Shown piece by piece: positions 1 to 8,262 of a stretch of DNA of 64,000 nucleotides. Numbering within the stretch: the first letter of the stretch is position 1; every line of letters begins with the position of its first letter. The position numbers and the translations under genes are program-made. The notes below the pieces were generated by a model that worked only from the letters and a program-made list of their open reading frames with translations, ran no database searches and was not told where the DNA came from. Source of the DNA: Phycisphaeraceae bacterium (GTDB lineage: Bacteria > Planctomycetota > Phycisphaerae > Phycisphaerales > Phycisphaeraceae); the NCBI GenBank assembly GCA_040222855.1, contig JAVKCD010000019.1, forward strand, positions 852,912 through 916,911, read 5' to 3'.

Positions 1-23
1 CTTACCTAGGTTATCGGACACCG

Positions 24-39
24 CCCCTTGATCAAGGGG
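24..39. repeat. 16-bp perfect palindrome downstream of the sigma/pilin-like operon
   Basis: CCCCTTGATCAAGGGG is a perfect palindrome. It lies 44 bp beyond the stop of the - strand membrane protein and is followed by TAACTGTCCC. It could be part of a terminator for the - strand operon or the edge of a repeat or transposon unit that continues left of the window. There is no T-tract to decide. Confidence 0.35.
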
Positions 40-82
40 TAACTGTCCCAAATAAGGGAAATCTCTAAGAAGTTGGCTGGCC

Positions 83-1099
83 TCAGGGCAGAAGGAAGCT
101 GTCGTGATCGGATTGAGGTGTTTCGACGCCCAGGTAGGAGGTGACGCCCTGCGCGGTCCAGATGTTGTCTTCGACAGCGTCGGTTTGAAGAACGGGTGAA
201 CCCCACCACGAGGCAGTCCCGTCGGCCTGGAGGACGTTCTGTCCGGGCGTCCGATGCATGGTCGCCGAGGTGTCCTCGGGAACGGTGCTGTCGAACCGGA
301 GACCCTGAGGCGTTTGCTTGAAGAGTGGGTTGAGATCGGCGAGCAGGGCGAGTTGTGGGAAGGCGTCGATCCGCGTGACCGGCTCGCCAAACTGGTTCTG
401 GTAGCTGTAGGAAACAAGCTCGGGCTTCGCCCAGTTGGAAGCTGAAGCATCAGCCTGGGAAGCGATCTCAAAGTGATCGTTCTCAGGACAGGCGAGCTGC
501 ACAGGCTTGAGGTACCCGCCCCGGATCATGCGGAAGAGGTTCGAGGAGTTCGAAGCAGAAGCCACGCCAGCCTTGCCCCAGTTGCTACCGGCCGCCACCG
601 GTGTGGCTGGGAGGTGTCCGTCGTGATCGATGGCGTAGGCGTTGAATGCCAGTCCCGCAGCGGCAAGGTTGTCCCGGCAGAGAAGGCGATTCGCAGCGGC
701 GCGATTCTCCTCGAGGATCGGCAGCAGCAGCGACCCGCCGACAAGAAGGACGAGGCCAGCGACAAGAACCTGCCGCCAGGAGGTGCCCATTGAGAAGCCA
801 GCTGCGGGCCGAGAGAGCTCATCGATCTGCTGATTGAAACGGCTCCGGTGTCGGACATCGCGAACGGCACGCATAGTGCGCTCACGCAGTTCATCAGGGA
901 AAGGTTCGGCCGCTGGGTCGTCAGCGGCAAGCAGAGCCACGAGGTTATGGAGCTGCTCCGAGCGATCTCGCCCACCGGGAGGCATGGGGCCCTGATCCTG
1001 GCCAGCGGCGCGGGCATCGAGGAGGGCGTCGAGGGCTGCGCCGTCGAGTGAATCGAGGCTCCGCAGGTGGTTGTCTCGGGTTGGTTTCTCCTGGCTCAT
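83..1099 (-). CDS. Membrane protein with acidic N-terminal region and DUF1559-like pseudopilin domain; possible anti-sigma partner
   Basis: 338 residues. Residues 1-107 are soluble and charged; a single membrane segment spans about 108-129. Directly after it comes NRLLCRDNLAAAGLAFNAYA, the pattern seen just behind the pilin helix in planctomycete DUF1559 (type II secretion pseudopilin-like) proteins. Near the C-terminus HRTPGQNVLQADG resembles the H-x9-DG signature of that family, with one extra residue. There is no prepilin peptidase site at the N-terminus, because the helix is internal. The start is 8 nt after the stop of the ECF sigma gene, so the two are almost certainly co-transcribed; the soluble N-terminal part would then face the cytoplasm and could hold the sigma factor. 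That role is inference from position and topology; no zinc-binding anti-sigma motif is visible. Confidence 0.7.
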   Translation of the reverse strand: MSQEKPTRDNHLRSLDSLDGAALDALLDARAAGQDQGPMPPGGRDRSEQLHNLVALLAADDPAAEPFPDELRERTMRAVRDVRHRSRFNQQIDELSRPAAGFSMGTSWRQVLVAGLVLLVGGSLLLPILEENRAAANRLLCRDNLAAAGLAFNAYAIDHDGHLPATPVAAGSNWGKAGVASASNSSNLFRMIRGGYLKPVQLACPENDHFEIASQADASASNWAKPELVSYSYQNQFGEPVTRIDAFPQLALLADLNPLFKQTPQGLRFDSTVPEDTSATMHRTPGQNVLQADGTASWWGSPVLQTDAVEDNIWTAQGVTSYLGVETPQSDHDSFLLP

Positions 1100-1106
1100 G
1101 GGGTTC

Positions 1107-1742
1107 CTACGCGGCGGGGTCGTCGTCGGTTCGGTCTTTCATACGGGACTTCCAGAGTTCAGCAAAAGTGCCGACGGCGGCGTGGAGACGGCTCTTAACC
1201 GTGCCCAACGGGACCGACAGCATCTCGGCGATCTCCTTGTAGGGAAACTGGTGGAAGTAGGCGAGCAGGAGGACTTCGCGCAGATGATCCGGCAGCTCCG
1301 ACACAAGCTGCCGGACCTGCTCTCCCAGTTCGGCGGCCTCTGCGGTCTCGGAAGGCTGGGGCAAATCGGCCTGGAGCAGGTCAATCAGCGACGGGGCGTC
1401 GGAATCGGCGCTGCCCATGGCAGAGACCGGGGTCGAGCGTTGCCGACCTGATTTTCGCAGGGCATCTCGGGCCTTGTTCGCCGCGATCGTAAACAGCCAG
1501 GGGCGAAACCGCCGTGAGGTATCAAACGTGTCGGCGGAGATGTGCAGCTGGATAAAGGTTTCCTGAAAAACGTCCTCCGCAGCGGCATTCTCGTGGACGA
1601 ATCGCCGGATGAAGAACAGCAGCTCCCTCTGATAACGAGTCATCAGCAGCTCGAAGGCCTCGTCGCTGCCGGTGCAGTAAGCGGCAAGCAACTGCTCATC
1701 GGTGGCCTCGGCGAGATGATCGGGGGCGTGTTCTTCGGTCAC
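1107..1742 (-). CDS. ECF-type RNA polymerase sigma factor
   Basis: 211 residues from a GTG start. Region 2 (FELLMTRYQRELLFFIRRFV, then AAAEDVFQETFIQ) and region 4 (PDHLREVLLLAYFHQFPYKE and SVPLGTVKSRLHAA, the recognition helix) are complete, with a linker containing RPWLFTIAANKARDALR. The open frame runs on upstream to 1943, but that would overlap the divergent aroDE gene by 136 bp and the extra residues are Ser/Thr/Arg-rich and unlike any sigma factor; GTG at 1742 leaves a 64-bp divergent promoter region. The length is normal for the ECF group. It heads a two-gene operon with the membrane protein at 83-1099, the usual layout for a sigma factor and its controller. The target regulon cannot be told from sequence. 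Confidence 0.9.
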   Translation of the reverse strand: MTEEHAPDHLAEATDEQLLAAYCTGSDEAFELLMTRYQRELLFFIRRFVHENAAAEDVFQETFIQLHISADTFDTSRRFRPWLFTIAANKARDALRKSGRQRSTPVSAMGSADSDAPSLIDLLQADLPQPSETAEAAELGEQVRQLVSELPDHLREVLLLAYFHQFPYKEIAEMLSVPLGTVKSRLHAAVGTFAELWKSRMKDRTDDDPAA

Positions 1743-1806
1743 GGATTGGATTCTACTGGCATCTGCTGGCCAGACCGCCGGGTCCGGGTCGGGTAGGCTT
1801 GTTGGG

Positions 1807-3471
1807 ATGACGCTGCTCGCCGTTCCCATCATGGTCGAAGGCCTGGACGAAGCGTTGCGCGCCGCGATTCTGGCTGGCGAGCACGGCGCGGATGTGGTCG
1901 AGTACCGGGTCGATCGGGTCGCCGATGACGTCGAGTTGGTCAAGACGCTCGTGGATCGCTCGCCGTTGCCCTGTCTGCTGACCTGTCGACCGACATGGGA
2001 GGGCGGTGAGTACGACGGCGACGACCAGCAGCGAATCAGCCTGATCGAGGCCGCAGGCCTGGTGGTCCGCCCGCCCGCCTACATCGATGTCGAACTGCTG
2101 GCCTACGAGCGCTCAGCGAACCTGCGTCAGAAGGTCCACCTCGTGGTCGAGCACGAGCAGCAGCTCCGCCCAGTGGACGCCGGCCTGATCCTGTCATCGC
2201 ACGATTTCGACGGTCGGCCCGCCGACCTGATGCGCCGGGTCGCCGCGATGGTCGACACCAAGGCGTGTCGCGTGGCCAAGGTCGCCTGGCGGGCCCGATC
2301 AATCCGCGACAACCTCGAGGCTTTCGACCTGGTACGCGAGAGCGCCAAGCCGATGATCGCCCTGTGCATGGGCGAGTTCGGTCTCGCTTCGCGCGTGCTG
2401 GCCAAAAAGTTCGGGGCCCACCTGACCTTCGCCGCCTTGGATGACCAGAGCGAGACAGCCCCGGGCCAGCCGACGCTCGAACAGATCAAGGGGCTCTACC
2501 GCTGGGATCGGATCGGCCCGGCGACCAAGGTGTTCGGCGTCGTCGGCTGGCCGGTCGGTCACTCACTAAGCCCGGCGATCCACAACGCCGGCTTCGATGC
2601 CGTGGACCCCGAGCGAGGATCGCTTAAGGGTGACGGAGGCACAGTCGACTTCGGCTACGACGGCGTCTACCTACCGATGCCCGTCGCGCCCGGCTACGAA
2701 CCCTTCAAAGCCAGCGTCGGCGCTTGGCTCGATCACGAAACACTGGACTTTCGCGGGGCGTCGGTAACCTTGCCGCACAAGGAAAACCTGCTGCGCTTTG
2801 TTCAGGAGCGAGGCGGTGAGATCGAGGCGCTAGCGGCACGCATCGGCGCAGCAAACACACTGACAGTTCGAGAAGACGGCTCGCTCTTGGCGACGAACAC
2901 CGACTACGCAGCCGCACTCGATGCGTTATGTGATGGGCTTGAGACGACCTGGGAAGGACTCGCAGGCATGCGCGTCGGCGTCCTCGGCGCCGGCGGCGTA
3001 TCACGAGCCCTGGTCGCTGGCCTGGCACACGCCGGCGCGACCGTGGTGATCTACAACCGAACCAAGGAACGCGCCGAGGCTCTCGCCGAGGCGTTCAACG
3101 GGACACCAACCATGCTCGGGGCCAAGGCAAAGGTCGTGCCCGCGTCGATCGAGAAGCTCTGCGCAACGTGCTGCGAGGCGATCATCAACGCCACCTCAGT
3201 CGGCATGCACCCGGAGGTCGCCGCGTCCCCAGTGCCGCAGTCACTGTTCGAGGACCAGACACGACCGCGGGTCGTGTTCGACACGATCTACAACCCCCTC
3301 AAAACAAAGCTCCTCCAACAGGCCCAGGCCGCCGGCTGCCGCACCATCACCGGCGACGAAATGTTCATCCGCCAGGCCGCCGCCCAGTTCGAACAATGGA
3401 CCACCCAACCCGCCCCCCTCACCACCTTCCGCCAAGTCATGGCCAACGCCCTCAGCCCCCACAAAACCTAA
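1807..3471 (+). CDS. aroDE: Fused 3-dehydroquinate dehydratase (type I) / shikimate 5-dehydrogenase
   Basis: 554 residues carrying two consecutive shikimate-pathway enzymes. Residues 1-225 are type I dehydroquinase: EYRVD (32-36), catalytic His in SSHDFDG (H132) and the Schiff-base Lys in CRVAKVAW (K158). Residues 242-545 are shikimate dehydrogenase: [19 protein letters not shown], catalytic Lys and the substrate site in TLPHKENLL (K325), the NADP loop GAGGVSRA (394-401), [17 protein letters not shown] and [10 protein letters not shown]. The order dehydratase then dehydrogenase is that of plant and some bacterial bifunctional enzymes. It would convert 3-dehydroquinate to shikimate in the cytoplasm. 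Compared with monofunctional AroE there is an insertion near residues 265-295. It stands alone, divergent from the ECF sigma gene. Confidence 0.95.
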   Translation: MTLLAVPIMVEGLDEALRAAILAGEHGADVVEYRVDRVADDVELVKTLVDRSPLPCLLTCRPTWEGGEYDGDDQQRISLIEAAGLVVRPPAYIDVELLAYERSANLRQKVHLVVEHEQQLRPVDAGLILSSHDFDGRPADLMRRVAAMVDTKACRVAKVAWRARSIRDNLEAFDLVRESAKPMIALCMGEFGLASRVLAKKFGAHLTFAALDDQSETAPGQPTLEQIKGLYRWDRIGPATKVFGVVGWPVGHSLSPAIHNAGFDAVDPERGSLKGDGGTVDFGYDGVYLPMPVAPGYEPFKASVGAWLDHETLDFRGASVTLPHKENLLRFVQERGGEIEALAARIGAANTLTVREDGSLLATNTDYAAALDALCDGLETTWEGLAGMRVGVLGAGGVSRALVAGLAHAGATVVIYNRTKERAEALAEAFNGTPTMLGAKAKVVPASIEKLCATCCEAIINATSVGMHPEVAASPVPQSLFEDQTRPRVVFDTIYNPLKTKLLQQAQAAGCRTITGDEMFIRQAAAQFEQWTTQPAPLTTFRQVMANALSPHKT

Positions 3472-3502
3472 CCTTTCACGCTCCCCGTTGCTCCCCCACG
3501 AG

Positions 3503-3522
3503 CCCCACCTGGAAAGGTGGGG
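3503..3522 (+). terminator. Stem-loop after aroDE
   Basis: CCCCACCT-GGAA-AGGTGGGG forms an 8-bp perfect stem with a 4-nt loop 31 bp past the aroDE stop. No T-run follows, so it may act as an mRNA 3' stabiliser or a weak terminator. Confidence 0.4.
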
Positions 3523-3713
3523 GCCCATTCGTGCCGCCCTCTTCAACAAACAATCAAACCACCAACTCCTCTCCCCCTCGATATGAGCCCCATGGCGTCC
3601 GCCTGTGGCCCAACCCAACCAACCCACCCTCGAACCCCTCCCCACGAGCCCAAGGCGCAAGCCCGGCCTTCAACACCCACGGGATGGTCTACCTGGAGCA
3701 GGACGATTCCTAC

Positions 3714-3857
3714 CGCGCCACCAACGCCCTCGAACACGCCGCCGATATCGCCTACGTCCAGTCCTGGCTGGGTCACGCCAACATCAGCACCACCCGGCTC
3801 TACGACCGGCAGCGGTCACGGCCAGAAGATTCTCCGACGTTCAGAGTGACCTATTAG
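3714..3857 (+). pseudogene. C-terminal remnant of a tyrosine recombinase / integrase
   Basis: The last 47 codons of a longer open frame read [28 protein letters not shown] and [11 protein letters not shown] before a TAG stop. This matches the C-terminal end of phage-type tyrosine integrases: the third His of the active site (LGH) followed by the nucleophilic Tyr (TTRLYD). The catalytic domain start with the first Arg, Lys and the HxxR box is absent; upstream is Pro/Ser/Thr-rich sequence with no integrase similarity. It is therefore a 3' scrap of a lost mobile element. No att site could be recognised next to it. Confidence 0.75.
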
Positions 3858-3881
3858 GCAGCTTCAAGCTGGGGCAAAGGG

Positions 3882-4898
3882 TCAACCCCTGCCCCGCCGC
3901 AGCAGCAAGGGGGCGGCCAGCGCCACGATCGCTAAGGACGCCGGCTCCGGAACGGGACTTGCGAGACGGAACCCGAAGCTGCTGCCCTCGAACGCCGGGA
4001 AGCTGTTGAACCGGTCCGACGACCGCAGGACGCCCTCGAAGAGGCTGAACGAGCCGCCGCGGAGGCCGCGGGAAGAACCGATCTGCGTCTCGTTCCACTC
4101 CCACACGTTGCCGTTCATGTCGAACGCGCCGTAGAAGCTCGTGCTGCCCGCCGAGCCCACGGTGGTCACGTTACCGTTCAGCCCGTTCCAGTCGGCGCCG
4201 GCCAGGTAGTTCACCACGTCCTGCCCCGGGTTGGCCACGTCACCGATGCTCGTCGCGCTCGCGACCGTCGGCACAGCGTTGCTCTGCGTGGCGTACAGCC
4301 AGTAGTCGTCGGTGTCGCCGCCCTGAGCGAGCGGCTGGTGATAGGCCGCCTTGTACCACTCGTCCTCGGTCGGGATGAAGACCTGGCTGGGGTTCGAGAG
4401 GTCGCGGGTGATGGCGCTGATGGAGGTCACACCCGTGAAGGTGTAGACACCGGTCTCGGTGCCAGCGCCCCCGGAAGGCTGACCGTTGGTCATCCAGTTA
4501 CTCATCCGGGCCGCGTCGTACCAGCTCACGTAGTTCACCGGCTTGTCGCCCATGTTCTCGCGAACCGAATAGGCGTACGACCCGTCCGAGCCGGTGCGGG
4601 TGATCCCGCCTCGATCGTTCGAGACTATGTTGGTGCTGTAGAGCCCGTTGGGGTCGCTCGCAGCGGCGCTGTTCAGGAACGCGGCGTACTGGGCGTTGGT
4701 TACCTCATAAGTGCCGATGCGGTACTCATAAGACACCGCGCCGAAGCCGGTCGTCGGGTCCGCCGCGTTGCCGGCGTTGCCGACGGTGGACCAGTCCATC
4801 GTGATCGGGCCCGCCTTGGCGGCCGGGGCCACGACCAGCGGGAGCAGCAGGGCCGCGGCGGGAAGCCACAAGGACCGGCGGAACAGGGCTGATAACAT
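3882..4898 (-). CDS. Secreted formylglycine-generating-enzyme (SUMF1)-like protein with PEP-CTERM tail
   Basis: 338 residues. The start at 4898 has a strong AGAGGAGG site 8 nt upstream and begins with a clean signal peptide (MLSALFRRSLWLPAAALLLP, ending AKA); the frame extends further up to 5033 but without signal features. The body shows the SUMF1/C-lectin fold signatures: YEVTNAQYAAFLN, PVNYVSWYDAARMSNWM, PTEDEWYKAAYH, FDMNGNVWEWNE and LRGGSF, with SSFGFRLA at the end. The C-terminus VPEPASLAIVALAAPLLLRR is a PEP-CTERM sorting signal with an Arg tail. The SUMF1 copper-binding cysteines are not present, so genuine sulfatase activation is unlikely; it is probably an exported structural or binding protein. 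Single-gene unit on the - strand. Confidence 0.88.
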   Translation of the reverse strand: MLSALFRRSLWLPAAALLLPLVVAPAAKAGPITMDWSTVGNAGNAADPTTGFGAVSYEYRIGTYEVTNAQYAAFLNSAAASDPNGLYSTNIVSNDRGGITRTGSDGSYAYSVRENMGDKPVNYVSWYDAARMSNWMTNGQPSGGAGTETGVYTFTGVTSISAITRDLSNPSQVFIPTEDEWYKAAYHQPLAQGGDTDDYWLYATQSNAVPTVASATSIGDVANPGQDVVNYLAGADWNGLNGNVTTVGSAGSTSFYGAFDMNGNVWEWNETQIGSSRGLRGGSFSLFEGVLRSSDRFNSFPAFEGSSFGFRLASPVPEPASLAIVALAAPLLLRRGRG

Positions 4899-5082
4899 CT
4901 CTCGTCCTCCTCTGGGATCTGCTGGGTATGAAGACCGCATGCCACTGAATGCAGTGACTTCACGTGCAGTGTACCCCCCCCCATCACCATGCCTGCAAGA
5001 AAACTTCCGACTTATTGTGTCTTGTACCGCCATGGGCTTTTGTTGGGTTGCTGGAAGGGTTTGTTAGGGCCGGGGCAGTAGG

Positions 5083-5115
5083 AAAAGAAGCCGGGGGTGG
5101 GTGGTCACCGGCTTC
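5083..5115 (-). terminator. Rho-independent terminator (- strand)
   Basis: Read on the - strand: GAAGCCGG, a 13-nt loop, CCGGCTTC, then TTTTCC. The 8-bp perfect stem plus T-run sits 8 nt after the stop of the small - strand frame at 5123-5323 and supports transcription of that strand here. Confidence 0.6.
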
Positions 5116-5122
5116 CGTGGCT

Positions 5123-5323
5123 CTAATGCTCGGACGGCAGGTAGAGCGTCCAGTACCGGCCGTCGAACGCGGCCCACAGGTCGATGCGGTCGAGGGGGAA
5201 GTTCGTGAGCGGGATGGTCGCGCAGACCACCGCGGGCTGTGCCGGCCCTGCTTCACCCTTGCCCACCACGCCCGCGCCACCACTTCGCCCCTCCGTGCGC
5301 CCAAACGCGCCCCATGCGCACAA
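5123..5323 (-). CDS. Possible small protein or gene remnant of unknown function
   Basis: Up to 66 residues. Only the last 35 or so look protein-like (ending RIDLWAAFDGRYWTLYLPSEH); the N-terminal half is Gly/Ala-rich and could be read-through of G-rich non-coding DNA. A good Rho-independent terminator follows the stop by 8 nt. I do not recognise the family. It may be the 3' end of a broken gene; a start codon cannot be chosen with confidence, and the given start is simply the furthest ATG. Confidence 0.3.
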   Translation of the reverse strand: MCAWGAFGRTEGRSGGAGVVGKGEAGPAQPAVVCATIPLTNFPLDRIDLWAAFDGRYWTLYLPSEH

Positions 5324-5520
5324 ACCACCCCCGTTTCAACCCCATTCACGTCGTTTGAGCCCCCTTTGAACGCAGATTACGACCCAAAACCACCCCAAAA
5401 AAGCACGTTCAACACCCTCTCACCGCAACACCACCCACCCCCAAACCCTCCTCAAACCCCACCAGCCCACTTCACACCCCCCAACCCAACCCTCCCGCGC
5501 ACAATCCACCATGCGCACAC
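5324..5520. other. C-rich, strand-asymmetric spacer without recognisable gene
   Basis: About 200 bp in which the + strand is very poor in G and consists mostly of C, A and T in short runs such as CCACCC and CCCAAC. No convincing reading frame or RNA gene is seen. Such asymmetry could be a simple-sequence spacer between the small - strand frame and yraN. Between 4899 and 5122 there is otherwise only the upstream region of the SUMF1-like gene. Confidence 0.4.
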
Positions 5521-5949
5521 CTACCCCGCCGTCACCGCGTTCTCGTGATGCCGGATCACCGGTTCGCCGACAGGCGGGCGCTCCACCGCGATGATGTCGA
5601 TCCGCAGCGGGCGATCCGTCAGGCTGCGTTGTTTGACCAGGCTCTGGGCCAGCCGTCGGAGTTGCTGCTGCTTGTCGTGACCGACCCTCGCCTCGGGTCG
5701 CCAACGTGAAGCGGTCGTTGAAGCTGAGGATTTCACCTCGATGATGACGATCGTCCGCCGGTCCGGAGCCTCAACCACCAGATCAAGCTCCCCACCCGCG
5801 ACACGCACGTTGCGGCCAAGGACGCGGTAGCCCTGCCGTCGAAGGTGCTGCTCAGCGACACGTTCACCCGCGCGGCCAGCCGAGCCAATGCGCACGGGCC
5901 GAAGCCAGCCGGACAGCCAGCGACGCAGGGTCGAGGGCGGGCGCGTCAT
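5521..5949 (-). CDS. yraN: YraN / UPF0102 family endonuclease-like protein
   Basis: 142 residues. The predicted nuclease core of the UPF0102 family is clear: GRAGERVAEQHLRRQGYRVL, then GGELDLVVE (E-x-D) followed by IVIIEVKSS (E-x-K), the restriction-endonuclease-fold triad, and a final LRIDIIAVE strand. The length is typical (about 120-140). Its start overlaps the stop of the upstream lipoprotein gene by 4 nt (ATGA), so the two are translationally coupled. The cellular role of YraN is not settled; a nuclease function in DNA processing is only predicted from the fold. Confidence 0.9.
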   Translation of the reverse strand: MTRPPSTLRRWLSGWLRPVRIGSAGRAGERVAEQHLRRQGYRVLGRNVRVAGGELDLVVEAPDRRTIVIIEVKSSASTTASRWRPEARVGHDKQQQLRRLAQSLVKQRSLTDRPLRIDIIAVERPPVGEPVIRHHENAVTAG

Positions 5950-7193
5950 CCGCCCGTAGTTGCGGTGGTGATGTTGTATCGGGTCATCACAATCTCCATC
6001 ACGGCCAGGGTCATCGCTTCGATGGGCGTGTGGCTGGCTTCGGCGATGAGTCTGCTCTGGTACTTGACCGACAGCTCGCGGAGTTGCTGAGTCAGAAGAA
6101 TCTCGCGGATCTCCTTCTGCGCATCGGTCAGAGATTGCCTGTCCGGCTCGGTGCGGGTGAGGAGTTGAATAAAGGTCTTGCCAGCGGGCAGATCGATGGG
6201 GCCGGTCCAGCCGCCGGGCTCGAGGCTGGCGATGGCATGGTTCAGTTCGTCCTGCCGCAGCGGCGTGTCGCCCATGAGCCCAGTAAAAACCCCTCCGCCA
6301 AGCATCTGATTGATGGCCGTCGCGGCGACTTCCTCGAAGCTGTAGCCGGCCTCCAGTGAGGCGACGACGCGGTCGGCGTCTTCTGCGGTCTTCACCCGGA
6401 TCAACCGGACCGACTGCTCGACAGGGGGGTTAAAGCGATCAATGTTTTCGCGGTAATAGCGCTCGATGTCCCGCCGGCGTACCTCGATCAGGGGGCGCAG
6501 GTTCTTCATCTGGAAGTTGCGGATCAGCCAGGTCTGCCGGAAATCCTCGATCTTTTTATTCAGCGTGACTTCCTCGCGGAGCATGAGTTGTTGCTCTGCG
6601 ATGGCCAGCGAGCCGCGGCCGTACTCACGGATGAACTCCTCACGCTTAAACCGGAGCATCGCGTCGAGCATCTGACGCCCGCGGTCGTCGAGGTCGCGTT
6701 CGGCGGCGGCGAGGATGAGCTGGTTCTGCACGATCTCCTGGATGCGGCCAAGCACGAGCGAACGGGCGAGCCCCTCGAAATCACGCTCAGACTGCCGGGT
6801 CGCGATCTGGGCGAGTTGCTGCTCGATGGGTTCCAGCACGGTCCTGGCGTAGATCGCCCGACCATTGACCTGACCGACCATACCGTCGATTACCCAACTG
6901 GTGGTGGTGTCGATCGCCGGGGCAGGCGGGTTGCCCAGTTCCGCAGCCCGTTCGAGGTATTCCTCGTCGGCCGAGCCGAGGGTAACCAGGGGCGGGGTTG
7001 CCGCTTCGGGAATGATCGGGTTGGGTTGAGGCGCGGTTACCGCGGCAGAAGCCGGGGCGATCTCGGGCACAGGGCGGGGTTCGACGACGAAGTCGCGGTC
7101 GCTGAGCGACCCGCCTCGCTCTGGAGATTGGGCGCACGCGGCGAGGAGCAGCGGCAGGATCAGCGACGTGGCGGAGAGGGCTCGATGCATCAC
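5946..7193 (-). CDS. SurA/PpiC-like peptidyl-prolyl isomerase lipoprotein
   Basis: 415 residues, with a lipoprotein signal peptide (LILPLLLAAC, lipobox Cys about 20). After a Pro-rich spacer, residues 105-240 are a helical SurA-type N-domain (many Glu/Arg, e.g. RQMLDAMLRFKREEFIREYG), followed by the parvulin-like domain about 265-370 (SVRLIRVKTAEDADRVVASL, YSFEEVAA, GGGVFTGLMGD, LEPGGWTGPIDLPAGKTFIQ) and a C-terminal helix. The fold suggests a periplasmic or outer-membrane-anchored chaperone for exported proteins. Parvulin catalytic residues are only partly recognisable, so chaperone activity is more certain than isomerase activity. It is the first gene of a two-gene operon with yraN. Two adjacent Met codons make the exact start uncertain by one residue. 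Confidence 0.8.
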   Translation of the reverse strand: MMHRALSATSLILPLLLAACAQSPERGGSLSDRDFVVEPRPVPEIAPASAAVTAPQPNPIIPEAATPPLVTLGSADEEYLERAAELGNPPAPAIDTTTSWVIDGMVGQVNGRAIYARTVLEPIEQQLAQIATRQSERDFEGLARSLVLGRIQEIVQNQLILAAAERDLDDRGRQMLDAMLRFKREEFIREYGRGSLAIAEQQLMLREEVTLNKKIEDFRQTWLIRNFQMKNLRPLIEVRRRDIERYYRENIDRFNPPVEQSVRLIRVKTAEDADRVVASLEAGYSFEEVAATAINQMLGGGVFTGLMGDTPLRQDELNHAIASLEPGGWTGPIDLPAGKTFIQLLTRTEPDRQSLTDAQKEIREILLTQQLRELSVKYQSRLIAEASHTPIEAMTLAVMEIVMTRYNITTATTGG

Positions 7194-7518
7194 CTCATCG
7201 TATCAGTGACAAGCCATTGACTGGAGATTGTTTTTTTGAGTCCGAAAATGCGTCGTGTTCGGGGGTCGCTATCCGATGAATAGGGAAAAGCCGCTATTTG
7301 CCGGGTCTGTTGGGCTGGCGAGCTGAGAAGGGTTCTCAAAATGTGGCATAAAGACGGGTTAGCATAAATAGCACTGATATTAGGTCGGATTGAACGGTCG
7401 GAGAACTCCGGCTAATGTCCGGCCTCCCGCAGGCTGGCGGGTATTTTTAACACCCGATGGGCACCCTGCCCGGGTATGTAGCGCAAACCCGTCAAGGGTT
7501 TTCCCCAAGAGGCTTTCG
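7194..7518 (+). promoter_or_regulatory. Leader region of the ACIII-caa3 operon with attenuator-like hairpin
   Basis: 325 bp between the divergent lipoprotein gene and actA, without a credible gene. At 7426-7448 CCCGC-AGGCTG-GCGGG is followed by TATTTTT, a small intrinsic-terminator shape 70 bp before the actA start; it could attenuate the long respiratory operon or end a short leader RNA. The AT-rich stretch around 7340-7385 is the likeliest promoter area, but no -35/-10 pair is convincing. Confidence 0.4.
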
Positions 7519-8262
7519 ATGACCGACAGTCAGGACCGACCCTTCGTCTTTCCAGCATGGGCGAACTATTTACTACCGGTGATTCTGCTTGTGGCGGTGG
7601 GTGCGGGGATGTACGTCCCTGCGACGACCTATTACATGCTCAGCGCCGGGACGTTGAATCCGGGCTACCTGCCTCAGCAGCCGGTGCCCTATAGCCACGA
7701 GTTGCACGTGGGCGAGTTGGGCATGGACTGCACGTACTGCCACAACACGGTGGATGAGGCGGCGTTCGCCGCGATCCCGCCGACGCAGACGTGTATCGCC
7801 TGCCACAACCCCGAGACCAATGCCTCCGGGATCCGGAAGAACAGCGACAAGCTCCAGCCGGTGTACGACAGCTACCGCTCGGGTGAGCCGGTCAAATGGG
7901 TCAAGGTCCACGACCTGGCTGACTACGCCTACTTCAACCACTCGGCGCACATCAACAAGGGTGTGGGCTGCTACTCGTGCCACGGGCGAGTCGACAAGAT
8001 GGGTGAGGAAGGGGTGTACCAGGTCGAGAATCTGAGCATGGGTTGGTGCATCGAGTGCCATCGTGAACCGGAGAAGCACCTGCGTCCGCTGGATCAGGTG
8101 ACATCGATGACGTACCACACGGGTGAGGGTCCCAACGACCTGCAGGCGCAGGCCGGTGAGACCCTTGAACAGGCTCAGTTGCGTGTAGGCCTCCGCTTGA
8201 AGGAGACCAACAACATCCATTCCATTGCCTATATGACGAGTTGCTCCACGTGCCATCGCTAG
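7519..8262 (+). CDS. actA: Alternative complex III subunit ActA, pentaheme cytochrome c
   Basis: 247 residues from ATG 7519, preceded by an AAGAGG site; the frame is open further up to 7390 but that part is not ActA-like. One N-terminal membrane anchor (about 16-40) is followed by five CxxCH haem sites at residues 71, 92, 151, 177 and 242 (CTYCH, CIACH, CYSCH, CIECH, CSTCH), as expected for the pentaheme subunit of ACIII. It collects electrons from quinol oxidation and passes them to ActE or the oxidase on the periplasmic side. It is the first gene of a run of about 13 respiratory genes. Its 3' end overlaps the start of actB in another frame. Confidence 0.95.
   Translation: MTDSQDRPFVFPAWANYLLPVILLVAVGAGMYVPATTYYMLSAGTLNPGYLPQQPVPYSHELHVGELGMDCTYCHNTVDEAAFAAIPPTQTCIACHNPETNASGIRKNSDKLQPVYDSYRSGEPVKWVKVHDLADYAYFNHSAHINKGVGCYSCHGRVDKMGEEGVYQVENLSMGWCIECHREPEKHLRPLDQVTSMTYHTGEGPNDLQAQAGETLEQAQLRVGLRLKETNNIHSIAYMTSCSTCHR

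Noticed and set aside
1743-1943. Longer sigma factor start at ATG 1943
   Set aside because: It would overlap aroDE by 136 bp and adds Ser/Thr/Arg-rich residues unlike sigma factors.
3882-4898. True sulfatase-activating enzyme
   Set aside because: SUMF1 fold is clear, but active-site Cys residues are not seen and no sulfatase is nearby.
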